Source: Enoplolaimus lenunculus (lineage: Eukaryota; Nematoda; Enoplea; Enoplida; Thoracostomopsidae). Taken from it: DNA of 64,000 bases. Below, one piece after another: positions 1 through 10,751 of this stretch. The translations under genes were made by a program, and so were the position numbers. Each line of letters opens with the position of its first letter. Within the stretch, counting starts at the first letter, position 1. The notes under the pieces are model-generated. The model was not told where the DNA came from. It did not search any database and saw only the letters and a program-made list of their open reading frames with translations. The stretch spans positions 1 through 64,000 of the forward strand of contig JASANG010003573.1 in assembly GCA_030248215.1 (NCBI GenBank), given 5' to 3'.

Positions 1-239
1 AAATTTGCGCATGAATGAGAAAATATTTCTCTGTATGTAGGGGTTTAAAACGAGGTATGGTCCTGCCGTCAAAATTTTATAAAAGGACTGTGAAAACGGC
101 AGCTTTGCAGACTAATCTGTTGCATTCTATAGAGGTTTAAGCGCTCGTTGCGGTTTGCAAATATACGCGTCAACAGGTTTGTGCCTTCGTGAATGAAATC
201 CTGGCTATAAATCCATACTCTGTTTGAAAATGTGGCCCG

Positions 240-420
240 TGTTTAAAGATCAGGGGCAGAACGTTTTTCTGCGAGACTGCAATACAACAATGATTAAGAT
301 TTAAACTATTTTTTGTTTAGGCTGAGGCTTAAAGCCTAGGCTTAAGTATAAGCTAATTCTTACGCTTAGGCTTAGGCTTACCAATATGCTTATACTACGG
401 AAACGGCGGGGTTCTATATA
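240..420. repeat. TTAGGC-bearing dispersed repeat
   Basis: Contains CTTAGGCTTAGGCTTA and degenerate neighbours, preceded by a block (AAAGATCAGGG, CAGAACGTTTTTCTG) that recurs with TTAGGC runs at about 3340-3470 (inverted) and 8500-8620. A diverged form lies at 59100-59240. Confidence 0.55.
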
Positions 421-596
421 TTGGCCAAAAAAGTTTAATGGCTTCAACGCCTACGTTCGAAAAAACTTCATACGAATTGTAATTAATTCTGTTTTAAGAA
501 CATTTTATGCACCTGTAATGTTGCTGCAGTGAGTCATTAGTGTATTCCAAGCACGGTTTCTGTCGAGAAAAGTAGACTGCTTAAAACCGGAAATAT

Positions 597-776
597 CAGG
601 GGTGGGGGCTTCCCCCAAACTCCAGGGTGGTGCCCCCGCACTGGCGAGCGAAGCGAGCGAGAAGCCAGACGTATGTTAAAACTTAAGCGGTTTTTTGTTT
701 CAACCGTTTAGGGGGGCTTTAGGGATGGGCCCCCCAAATGGGGTGGGGGTTATGGGGGGTGGCTGCTCCGGCCCTG
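597..776. mobile_element. GC-rich hAT-like MITE, copy 1
   Basis: A GC-rich 180-bp block in AT-rich DNA. It ends with GGCTGCTCCGGCCCTG, the reverse of a CAGGGCCGGAGCAG terminus, and starts CAGGGGTGGGGGCTTCCCCC. It is homologous to 5493-5687 (inverted) and 9832-9967, sharing GAAGCCAGACG, CAACCGTTTAGG and CCCCAAATGGGG blocks. No clear target duplication remains. Confidence 0.6.
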
Positions 777-1261
777 ACTTCACAGTGAGTAATTGCTGTA
801 GTTTGGCAGTTTTACGGAATCAGGTGGGTTATAATGACAATTTTAAATTTGAAGTTGAACGTTTAGTTTATTCTGACCCGGTTTGAGCCGATTGCAATTT
901 AGCTCTGTTTTAGCTATAAAACTGGAAAACGTTGCGATGAGCTGCAATTATCAGTTGAAACCATCGTTGAGTCTGAGACACCAAAGAAGAGCCAAGGGAG
1001 CAGAGTCCCTCCCAGAAAACTTTCAGCTGACGGTTAAAAGCTTATAAGCTTTATACACACTCTCGTGAATGAAGTATTTTGGACTTAGTGTTTTTAGAGT
1101 GTTGAGTTGACTATGGACCTGATGCGCGATCACTGTTAAATTCCAGTGCGTTGATTTTAACTCAGAAAAAGTTGAATTACTCAGTTTGAGTTAGGACTAT
1201 CAGAACTCAGAATTCTGAATTGATTCACATATGATTCTGAATTGTTCAACTCACCCGGAAT

Positions 1262-1590
1262 CAAATTAACTGAAAGTTTCCGTTTTCGGTAAAAATCGAT
1301 GTCTGCTTCCGCTATTAAAATAACGGAAATTCTGTTATTTTTACGTTCAAAATTCGTTACTAATCACGTATATATATGGCAATGTTTCATTACTGATATG
1401 GTACAACTGTTTGAAATGAAATAAAAATGACGAAATTCATCCAAAATCTAAAAAACTTTGATGCATCCGCTATTTTTTGTTTAATACTTTAGAAAGCCTG
1501 GGGAATATTTGCACGTTTCAATTGTGTTGGCAGAAAAATAAAACATTTTTAAAACTTTTATACTTCAATATCTGTTTTTCGTTTCCTTTA
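1262..1590. repeat. Dispersed repeat arm (pair with 5985-6290)
   Basis: The segment is a diverged reverse complement of 5985-6290. Shared blocks include GGCAGAAAAATAAAACATTT, GATGCATCCGCTA and GAAATTCATCCAAAATCT. Both have GGAAACGGA/TCCGTTTTC-type ends, so it is probably a non-autonomous DNA element. Confidence 0.5.
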
Positions 1591-1654
1591 TTTTCACTAT
1601 TCGTGTATACCCTGGCCGCTAGAAGATACTGCTCATTTTCCTGTTGAAAACAAG

Positions 1655-1780
1655 ATGCACTGTAAATTCCAGTGAGTTGAGTTATCAACTCAGCTAGCGA
1701 GTTAGTAGTATTTCAGAGTTAATAATAGTAAAAAATTAACTCACTCTGCATTGAGTTGATTTTTCAGTTACACCCTGCGC
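1655..1780. mobile_element. Possible short hAT-like MITE rich in AACTCA
   Basis: It starts CACTGTAAATTCCAGTGAG and ends CAGTTACACCCTG, the reverse of CAGGGTGTAACTG. The interior is rich in AACTCA/TGAGTT, as is the related segment at 1130-1260. No target duplication is clear. Confidence 0.4.
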
Positions 1781-2011
1781 GTAGCGGACCGGTATTTCTA
1801 TTTACAATTTACTTCGCACAATATTGAAACGGGAAGACAAAAACATAATGCTTTCTTGGAGCAAATCAAATATTTCTTTATTTGATAATAGTTTGTTATT
1901 AATATTTTTAATTTTAGACTTTTTTAAAAACAATCAGTTCTGAAACCTCAGCTCTAGCCAGCTCTGTTTGAATTTTAATTAATTTGTTAAAATAAAAAAA
2001 GCAATAAAGCA

Positions 2012-5000
2012 ATGAATTTGTCAATTTTGTACTGTGTTTTGTTGGCGAATTTGATTTCGTTGTCAAAAGCGTGTTCGTGTTTTCAAGCGACTCTCAATGA
2101 TCTGCTTTGTTCGTCAGATTTCGGTAAGTGCAATTGAAGTTAACTTGAGTTAAGTTGAACTCGCTGTTACATTCAGTATAGAATTTATTTAGTTTAAATC
2201 AGTGCATTAAAACTCATGGAATACCAGTATTCTTCGCCTAAGTTTTCCCAACTCTAGCCAATGTAAAGAACAGGGGACGAACAGTATTATAAGCATATTC
2301 CAATGGTTAAGCTTAAGCCTAAGCCTAAGCCTAAGCGTAAGAATGATTTCTTCATAGTTGCAGTGGTTTTTAGATTTCTGATACAATTATTATTTGTTGT
2401 CCTGATTTTTTAACAAAACTGCTAGAACGTTGTGAGATAGAATTCAAAACTATGGAATCATCGTTCCGTCAATTCAACTAAGGGTTGCGCTACGTACGGG
2501 TGACGGACGGCGCCGTACGCGTGACGTACGGTGACGAACTGTGCTGTAGGGTGACGCACGGTGCCGGTCGTTGTCGTACGACGTCGTCCGGTGCGGCGCG
2601 TCAACGAAAGTATAGCACAACCCTTAGTATTTTGGATTTTTGTAAATGTGACAACGTTTTTTACATGGTTCACAGAAGCAATATTTAGCTGCTCGAGAAA
2701 CTTTGCATTTTTTTCTATTCATCGTTGACCCACTACAGTTCGCGTGTAAAATTGTAATTCAATCAACCAATTTCAACTTGATAAATTGAAATTTGAACTA
2801 TTAACTTTTGTTTTACTATTTCTATTTTAAAATTTTGTTGTTTTCCCTCTGCGTCAAACGTTCGAGACAGCCGCTGCCGCCGCCACATTGGTCCCACGAG
2901 GATTTTATAACATCGCCATCATCGTTTTGTAGTTTCGTAACATTCCAAGACTGGCACGACACAAATTTCAAACTTTATAATTGAAATTCAAATGAAAATG
3001 TGGGCCTGAATAAAAAATTTTTTTGAAAAAATTTAAATATCCGCACCCATTTGCACATGGGATAAAACTGAAAAGTATATACATGGTTTAAATCAGCGGC
3101 GTTTCACAAACAGTCGAGGGGTAGTGATACACACCGCATGGGTGATACAAATTTAGACTTGCTCCTGCAATACGAAACTATCAAAATTCAGTATTAGAAG
3201 GTTTTCAAAAATTTTAAAGGACGGATTCGATGATACTCCTGTTCCAAATGTTTGAGGGTGCTGTCAGAAACTGTGTCAGCCTCCCGATTCATAGCACCGG
3301 CCGTGATTTTGATATAGGGTGCGTTCCACTCAAGGTGGAGCAATAGTGGTATTCCTAAGCGTAAGCCTAAGCCTAAACCAAGCAAAAAATTATTCTAAAG
3401 CTTTTAAGCTTACTCTATTGCAGTCTCACAGAAAAACGTTCCGTCCCTGACCTTTACATGGGTCCAATCACGTAGAGTGTCATACTTCTTGAAACCCGCA
3501 TGCATCAAACGTAATGGTACACACGTGACATAAACCAGATAATTAGCTTTTCCACACGTACATTGTGGTGAGCAACTTAGCACAAACTGTATACATGAAT
3601 TAGTACCCAATGCGCTGTATTTAACAATTACTACGCGTATGCTCAGTACAAAATCTCAACACGACAAGAGAGCCCCTTCGGCTTCGAGCATCAAGCTCCT
3701 ATAGCTAAGTAATAATCGTAAACGCCTCCCACCCGTAAGGCTGTGATTCGAATTCTGGCATTAAATTGGATATTATACCAAATAGAAAATAATCATGTGA
3801 GAAAGTGTTAAATAAAAAAATTTTCACTTGCTATCTTTAACCAACAATATTTGAGGATGCGACGGGACTTGAAGTACTTTAGCGCCGTATTATACTGTTC
3901 TGAAGCGATAACCATTAATCATGGTCAAATTTTTTTTGCCACAGCTGCGCAATATTGTTTCACCTTTTTGAACTGTTGCATCACACGTCGAATGACACGT
4001 GAGAAAATAATTTATTGACTCAATTTTTTGGTATTTGGCGCACGTCCAACTATACTCAAAATGAAGGTGTATGTGTGTCTGCGTTTGCGAACTGCAGTCA
4101 ATGTTTACAAACAACATCAACAATGCAGTGTGTAACAGTCGGTGTCTGTTAATAGGTGTACAGCCTTCGAGGAAAACACGATGGTGCAGAAAATAGCATA
4201 GTAAAGTTGACTCTTCGAAGTGGCTTGGCGTATAGTTTTCGGAATCTAGCGTTACCGCCAGGTTAAATCCACAATAGTTAATGACCCTTTGTACACTTGC
4301 CTCCCACGGGGTTAGGCTTAGGTTGCGGTAACGGATTGTCCAAGCCTAAATCCGAAACGTTTGGTTAAGCCGTTTCCGAAGCATGAGCTTTAATTTTAAA
4401 CTTTGAAGAACAGTGTACAAGAGACTAGCCGTTTTAATGTTAACGTTGTGATCAAATAGCTTAGCGCACACCTAATATAACAACTTTACAGAACACATTA
4501 TGTGTCGCGTTCTATACTTGATCTGACCCCTGTCAGATTCAAAAACTGGCTACGCCCGTTGGTGGCGGCGCCCTAAACGTTCTACTCCCCCACCCCTGCC
4601 GCACCAAGAAATACTGAATAAAGGTGTACGTACCATACAGATCAATGTTATATAATTTGTTCAATGTTGTTTCAGTGTTAATTGGAACGGTTATTGATGG
4701 AAAATGCAGTGAAGAATTAACAGACGACGGTGATGTTCGCTGTGGGACGCAGTCGTATGAGTTAAATTTAGAAGCAGTTATTAAGGTTTGTTTATACCAA
4801 TTTTTAAGCTAATAAACAGTGCACAGGTACGTACTGTAGTGACCCGAATAAGGTGGGGTAATAATAGAGGGTCCACATTTTGAGTCCCAATCAATCGGAG
4901 TCCGCATCCGTAATAAGAGTCCGTAAGCGGATAGAGTCCCCAAATCCTAATTACAGTCCATGAAGGTCAGTTATTCCTAATTGTAGTGCATAAATGACTC

Positions 5001-7877
5001 CAGGACCAAATAAAATTGAGAAGAATTGCTTAGCACATACTTTAGCGTAAAATAGTACTTAAGCATCGTTTCAGAAACCCAGCCACTCTTGTCCGGAATT
5101 GTCAAGGTTGGTAAACACGGTGTATTTATACATATGTATATAAAACCTGGAACACCCCATATACGTATTTTGGGCAGCGTTCAAGTAGATTTTTTACAAA
5201 TATTTATACACGTACATAAGCAAATGAACTAAATAGTAAAAAAATATGAGATTACATATTTTAAGCTTACAAATTTGCAACCACGCTGACTAGTTTTTAA
5301 CTATTTCAGTCTAATGATCCTACAATTGTCAACGAAGGTATGGAAACAGTAACAGTTGTGACTCCCGGAAGCAGTTCGTTGTGTGGTATCAAGCTAATTT
5401 CAGGCGCTTCGCATATTGTCAGCGGAAATTTTGCAACATCAGGCATAGCTGCAGGTATATGCGTATTTTTTGATGTTTTTAGACCACACTGCCAAGGCCG
5501 GAGCAGCCACCACCCATATCCCCCATTTGGGGGGACCCACCCCTAAAGGAGCCCAACCCTAACCGGTTGAAACAAAAACCGCTTAAGTTTCAAAACGCGT
5601 CTGGCTTCTGGCTCGCTTCGCTCGCGAATTTGGAGGCAGACACCATGGAATTTGTGGAAGCCCTCACCTCTGCCTGCTCCGGCACTGCACACTGAGTATA
5701 TATTGGTTGGTTTCTTCAGAGTTATAGGTGGAAAAATAGCGCAAGGCAAACCCTAAAGTTTTTGGAAAATCAGTTTTTAATCCAAAGAATAAATGACAAT
5801 ATGTAATGCAAAAAAAACAAAAATTGACCGTTCTACTGCGTTCAGATGTTAGACCATAAAAATGCCAAAAATTATGGTGATTTCGTACTGGAAACGGACA
5901 CTGATGTTTTTGGAAAGCAACGACGATTCGATTACACTCTGGAGCATGGACGTCGTAATGCAAGGCGTATTAAACAGATAGTAAAACTAACGAAAACGGA
6001 AAATAGCTATTGAAAGTGTAAAAGTTTCAAGGATGTTTTATTTTTCTGCCAACCCAATTGATGCATGTAAATATTCACCGGTTTTTCAAAAATTTGGACG
6101 AAAAACTAGCGGATGCACAGAAATTTTCAAGAATTTAGATGAATTTTGTAGTTTTTAATTCATTTTAAACAATTGCAGCATATTTGTTAGCGAAAAATTG
6201 CAAGATATATACGTTGGTTAATTCTAATTATGAGCGTAAAACTAACCGAATTTCCGATATTTCTATAAACGGAAACGGACACCGATTGTTACTGTTCGGT
6301 ACAAAATTTGATACTCAAAAAGCCAACTATACATCCATTTTACGACGGTACTGTATATATTTTTAGGTGAGACACCACAATTAGCATTGAACATGTGTAA
6401 CAGCGCAGTGCGATCGCATGTCAGACCACGAGATTTGGTAAAAGTAAAATCAATCCTAAAGACGTGTCAACAAAATGTGTTTAGCTAAGTAATTTTATTA
6501 TAATTGAATAGTAATTTAGGTACTAATTTCTTGAGTTGTGTTGAAAATTTTGTCTTTAGTCATCACTTTATTATTAATAGTGTGTAACTATTTTTGTGCA
6601 GTTGTTTTGTGTGTTTGAATTAATGTGTCATTTGTATGAGCAATTTTATTTAATTGTTTGTTTAGCTTAGGCATCGTCGCAACCGGAGGTCAAAAATACC
6701 CGAACCGGAGCCGGATGAACTAAATTTGTTACAGCCGGAGGTGAGGCGCAATTAGGTAGTTAAAATGATGTTTAATTTGTCGCTAATTTTAGCTCTAAAG
6801 GTGTTGTTAAAGTTTTTGGCTTTATGCTGATTTTTTTACGAAATGTCGACAATGTTTTCCTCAAAATTGTTTCAAACAAAAGTTAAAACGAAAACGCACC
6901 AAACAAATACATTTTGTAAAATTATGCAAAATTTTACTACTGAAATTGCCACAACATCCGTCATAAATTCTACTGACAAGAAATTTTTTTATATTCCGCA
7001 TCGTAGAACAAGCTATCGGAGCATTGAGCCGTTTCAAGTATTAAAGTTTTAGCCCGTGTTACTTTTAGGGTCGTCCCAGTTTCTGGTGCATCTGTAAAAG
7101 CGTTAGCTTAGATTCCAGATTACATTTTTGCTTAGGCTTAGGCTTAGGAATACACATTTTTTCAACGCGTACGCTTTTCAGAACATGCTTAATCTATTGT
7201 TACGGACCTAAACGTAACATTGGCCAAAACTTTGACATTACTGTCATTATAACGATCTGGTACCGGCATTCACTTGCGCATACACCGATCACTGGATCTC
7301 TTGGTTGTATTTAGTCACAATTGCTTGCTGTTGAGCTTGTGTTTTAGTACATATTTCGTGTATGTGCCGTATATATGTATAAGAAATTCATCGGTATGAA
7401 TAGTTATAACGAGCACCGTGGGTTTTATCATAAATCAGAATAATTTCGGCTCTGCCGAACTGAAAATTGAGGAAACAAAAAGCAATTACAGACGCAAAGT
7501 TAAAGTTTTTATACTAAACGTTGAATTGTTTAATCGCGTCAAATAATTTTCAGCTTGTAGGCGGCGTAGCCTCGTGTCCTCCGAATGCTATTAGGCTCGA
7601 AAGAATACTTTTGCAATCAGATTTAATTTTAACTGACTGTGAACAATTTAGCGCAAACTGTGGCACGTTTTGTAGCATCCTGTATGTTCGAATGGGGGTC
7701 GTTTACCATTACTTCCTGCGCTTTGCGTTCAATAAAGCTTCGACTATATGGGGGTATCGCTTACCTGAGTTACGGTGGCTTGTGAGCTCTTGCGGATCCA
7801 AAGACGGTCATCGAAGCCAATTCATTGCTACGCAATTGCAATCAAAATCAAATTTTTGTGTTGCAGTTTTGTACTAA
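2012..7877 (+). CDS. TIMP-family metalloproteinase inhibitor (4 exons)
   Basis: Exons: 2012-2123, 4676-4785, 5310-5454 and 7561-7877, with phases that join to a 227-residue protein, close to the usual TIMP length. Residues 1-20 form a hydrophobic signal peptide ending in SKA. The mature protein starts Cys-Ser-Cys, with a third Cys at mature position 13 (CSCFQATLNDLLC), the exact spacing of TIMP N-termini, where Cys1 chelates the metalloproteinase zinc. The mature chain has 12 cysteines in all, the TIMP number. Exon 3 carries SLCGIKLISGASHIVSGNF, matching the segment before the fourth beta strands of the NTR/OB fold. The role by family is a secreted inhibitor of matrix metalloproteinases. The C-terminal half (after about residue 150) is poorly conserved, and a GTATGT donor-like site near 7684 means the last exon could end earlier. 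The N-domain is well supported; the C-terminal half is inferred from frame and cysteine count. Confidence 0.82.
2295..2345. repeat. TTAGGC/GCCTAA run in TIMP intron 1
   Basis: Four consecutive TAAGCC-type hexamers (TTAAGCCTAAGCCTAAGCC) followed by a diverged one. Too short and too embedded to be a telomere. Confidence 0.6.
2481..2624. mobile_element. CpG-rich palindromic MITE, copy 1
   Basis: 144 bp with ends AGGGTTGCGCTA and TAGCACAACCCT. The inside is built of near-inverted GTACGGTGACG/CGTCACC motifs and is very CpG-rich against AT-rich surroundings. It lies in TIMP intron 1. The family recurs at 42209, 56791 and 57293. Confidence 0.65.
3340..3475. repeat. TTAGGC-bearing dispersed repeat, inverted
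   Basis: CCTAAGCGTAAGCCTAAGCC then AAGCTTTTAAGCTTACT, GCAGTCTCACAGAAAAACGT and a CCCTGACCTTTACATGGG end. It matches 240-420 in reverse orientation. Confidence 0.55.
3690..3770 (+). other. tRNA-like (SINE head?) sequence
   Basis: TATAGCTAAGTAAT resembles a pol III A box and, about 45 nt on, GTGATTCGAATTCTGG resembles a B box. A convincing cloverleaf could not be drawn. It may be a decayed tRNA-derived SINE. Confidence 0.22.
4838..5022. repeat. Dispersed repeat, copy 1 (TIMP intron 2)
   Basis: Shares GTGACCCGAATAA, TAATTGTAGTGCATAAATGACTC-like and AGGACCAAATAAAATTGAG-like blocks with 21532-21640 (the second copy has TTGTAATGCATAAATAACTC). The interior has repeated GAGTCC motifs. Confidence 0.5.
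5493..5687. mobile_element. GC-rich hAT-like MITE, copy 2 (in TIMP intron 3)
   Basis: The element begins CAAGGCCGGAGCAGCC and ends CTGCTCCGGCACTG, an imperfect terminal inverted repeat. It is flanked by CACACTGC on the left and CACACTGA on the right, a 7/8 match in the size of a hAT target duplication. It lies in inverted orientation to the copy at 597-776. Confidence 0.65.
5985..6290. repeat. Dispersed repeat arm in TIMP intron 3
   Basis: Inverted homologue of 1262-1590 (GTGTAAAAGTTTCAAGG, ATGTTTTATTTTTCTGCC, TAGCGGATGCA). Ends in GGAAACGGACACCGA. Confidence 0.5.
6668..6990. mobile_element. Diverged hAT-like MITE (relative of 27600-27966)
   Basis: CCGGAGCCGGATG, AAAATGATGTTTAATT, GTTGTTAAAGTTTTTGG and a GCAAAATTTTACTACTGAAATT-like block follow the order of the copy at 27600-27966. 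The ends are decayed. It lies in TIMP intron 3. Confidence 0.5.
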
Positions 7878-8230
7878 AATTACGTTTTAGCTTTTAATGC
7901 GCTCGCTTCGCTAGTGAGCTTTTTCTCTAATGACTGTACCGGTCGGCCTTGCCCGTCAAAAATTTTTTTGAATCCGTAAATTGTCGATCTCTGCTACCCA
8001 ACGACAGTCCTGTTTAATCCATTAGTGAAAATTTTAGTTATGCACGTCGCTAATGTATGTTTTATCCGGATATCTGGTAGCCATGTATGGTTTATTGAAT
8101 AATGTTCGTGTTTAATTTTATGTTCTTCGCTTGTTCTCGGCCTCTCAGTTTATAGTATTTGTGTCGTGTTCGGGTACATTTTGATGCATTTATTTCAATT
8201 TTATAGCCTGATTTTCATTATTATTACTAC

Positions 8231-8232
<2 letters not shown>

Positions 8233-8284
<52 letters not shown>
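8233..8284. repeat. (TTA)n microsatellite
   Basis: About 17 tandem TTA units, then interrupted TTA/TAA-rich sequence to about 8310. Open frames across it on both strands are low-complexity artefacts. Confidence 0.9.
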
Positions 8285-8285
<1 letters not shown>

Positions 8286-8349
8286 ATTATGATTATCATA
8301 ATTATTATTATGACCCGGGCCAATGTTACTTTTAGGGCCGCAACAGTAG

Positions 8350-8650
8350 ATTAAACGTATTCCTAAGCCTAAGCCTAAGCGTTGCAAAAGCGAATTAAAG
8401 TCTAAGCCTAAGCCTAAGCAAAAAAATGTAGTCTAAAATATAAGCCTATTTTTACAGACCCACCAGAAGCCGGGACGGCTGTAAAAGTAACATATGCCAT
8501 GACCCGTGTAAAGATCAGGGACGGAAGGTTTGGGGGTGGAACAAAATACGCTTAAACTTTAGAATAATTTTTTGCTTAGGCTTAGGTTTTCGTTTAGACA
8601 CAGGCATAAGATCATTTTTACGCTTAAGGCTTTAGGCTTTAGTAATATGC
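8350..8650. repeat. Cluster of TTAGGC-bearing repeats
   Basis: Two CCTAAGCC runs (8362-8381 and 8404-8420) face a CTTAGGCTTAGG run (about 8573-8590). The latter is preceded by GTGTAAAGATCAGGGACGGA, the block seen at 240 and, inverted, at 3450. It lies downstream of TIMP. Confidence 0.5.
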
Positions 8651-9831
8651 CTAAACTAATGTTCCGCCCTGTTCTATACATTGGCCATTAATGTTATTAA
8701 CTTGTGTAAAACGGTGGACATTACCGTATAAGTTTACAAACGCTAAAATGCTATTTTTGTCTTTTAAATCTAAGTTAAACCGGATGTGGCATCCGGATAG
8801 TTCCAGGAGCTAATTTAATAAAGTTTACTGCTGCCCAAAAAGTCAGCGATGTCGACAACGTTTTGTTGTAATAATAGTTGATCACAAATTCTGTTACCCG
8901 GTTTGACATTACAGCATATTGTGAGCCAACTTAACGCAAACGGTGTGTAATCCTAAAAGCCTAACCCAGAGCCTCAGCGTAATAATAAACATTCTGGTAA
9001 GGCTAGAACTAAGCCTAAACATTAAGTCTATCACTTAAGCTTAACTCTGGCCTATAAATGATTCAGCCCTCATCTATATGCATGACCGTTGGTTTGATGA
9101 TTTCAAAACTCCAACTTCAAGAAGTGAATGCTATGAATTATTTCCCTTCTAGAGTACACATATTAAGGTCTTGAAATTAGATTTTTGACTTGTAGAATTT
9201 GAAAAAATGTATATATATAAAGATTGAACTTCTAAACAATTGAAATCAGATTAATATGGTCTGGCTGATTTGAATGTGTAGAAATTCATTCGTATGTTTG
9301 CCATTGTGTTAAATATAATGTTTACTGTATTGTTATTTCAATGTGTTCTTTTACTATATTAAACATGCCGCCCATGGTTCATGTCTCGAACATCGTCCTG
9401 GTTTGTCTGGTATTTGAAATACCAGAATCGTAACAGGTTGTGAATAAAAATACACGATACAAAAACAAATAGAAGAATAACAAAAAATTATGCAGCTATT
9501 TAATATTGCCTTGCCTTCTGGCGAATGTAAATATGACAACATGTTATCGATTTCTACAGAAATAGTTATTGCAATTTCGATACAATTAATCTATTCTATA
9601 CTTCACGGGAAATATTCTATGCTTACGTACAGCTTCGGCCCATTTTTTATATTTCGAGCGTCGAGAAATTTTTCTCGGTGATGGACTATAAGTGTGCTTA
9701 GGTTTAGACATAGGATTATCCTTATGGTAACGTCTAGGAATACGCTTATACTACTGTTACGTCTTTCGAAGAAACACTGGCCTAACCTTCAAAGTTCGAG
9801 CAACGTATTAAATTAACCTAGCAGTGCCGGA

Positions 9832-9967
9832 GCAGACAGGAGTGAGGCTTCCCCCAAACTTCAGGGTGGGGGACCCCCAAACTAGTGGGCGGGAAGCCAG
9901 ACGTTTCAACGGTTTAGGCTGGGCCCCAAATGGGGGTATGGATATGGGGGTGGCTGCTTCGGCCTTG
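9832..9967. mobile_element. GC-rich hAT-like MITE, copy 3
   Basis: It begins CAGTGCCGGAGCAG and ends CTGCTTCGGCCTTG, with the same internal CTTCCCCCAAACT and CCCCAAATGGGG blocks as the other copies but about 50 bp shorter. Flanks match only 5 of 8 bases. Confidence 0.6.
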
Positions 9968-10751
9968 CAATGTAGTAAACATTTTTGAAACTTTAAACAT
10001 GATACACCCTTTAACATCGCTCATTGAAAGATAACAAACAGGCAGCTGTTTAATATTTTACTATATAACGAATACATTACTGAAACGAATACAAAATATT
10101 ACCATTCTTATTCTTTAGACATTATTATAGCGGAAGCAACTACTTCAAATCAATGATGGTTTCAGTATAATTTTGTTTATCGAACAGTTATAGAATACAT
10201 TTTTTGTGACTGTGACGAACATTAAAACGCACAAATTTCCGGTTTCTTTATGATGCAAATGGCACCAATTTTCAATGGAAACAGACTGGTTACAACAGCA
10301 AATATGGTCCAACACAGCGCACAGCAATCTTCACAAGACAGTGATATCTTCAATTAACAACGCGTTTCATATTACATCCAAATGTTTTATTTCCAAATAC
10401 TTTTCTATTCCCAAACCTACTAAATATAAAATATACTTAAATGTTTGACTTGTTTAAAATTTATTTTCTAGCGTTCCCAATCAAATGTTTACTTGAAATA
10501 CTTTTATGGTCAACAATAACCACGAAAACTTTCATATCATTTAACATTTCACATTCATATTTAGAATCATGTTACTTAAAAGTCGCACAGTTTTAAAACA
10601 GGACTACAACATAGTAAGCTTAAAGCTTTAGACTAACGAGCAACACACAACTTTTCGAATAGAAAAATCAGATCATTAAAAGAGCGTGAAAATCCCTTCC
10701 TGACCACCCTGCTCCCAGCAACATTCTACAAGAAATCACACAAACATAACG

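Larger units (their letters stand above)
1..2011. other. Region upstream of TIMP: repeats only
   Basis: No coding exon was recognised. It holds a TTAGGC-bearing dispersed repeat (about 240-420), a GC-rich hAT-like element (597-776), an AACTCA-rich repeat (about 1130-1260 and 1655-1780) and one arm of an inverted repeat pair (1262-1590). The last ~200 bp are AT-rich and should contain the TIMP promoter, but I see no specific element. Confidence 0.5.
7878..10751. other. TIMP-TRAPPC5 convergent interval
   Basis: No exon was recognised on either strand. Apart from the listed microsatellite, TTAGGC repeats and the GC-rich element at 9832, the DNA is AT-rich without visible structure. TTTATT at about 10386 would give an AATAAA polyadenylation signal for TRAPPC5 some 360 bp past its stop. 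Confidence 0.4.

Noticed and set aside
2295-2345. Interstitial telomere or chromosome fusion point
   Set aside because: Only four hexamers, embedded in an intron and repeated elsewhere with common flanks, so it belongs to a dispersed repeat.
7678-7690. End of the TIMP coding exon at a GTATGT donor
   Set aside because: Reading through gives a total length and a 12-cysteine count expected for TIMP, so I kept the longer exon, but with reduced confidence.
8166-8387. Open frames on both strands rich in Ile or Asn
   Set aside because: Translation of the (TTA)n microsatellite.
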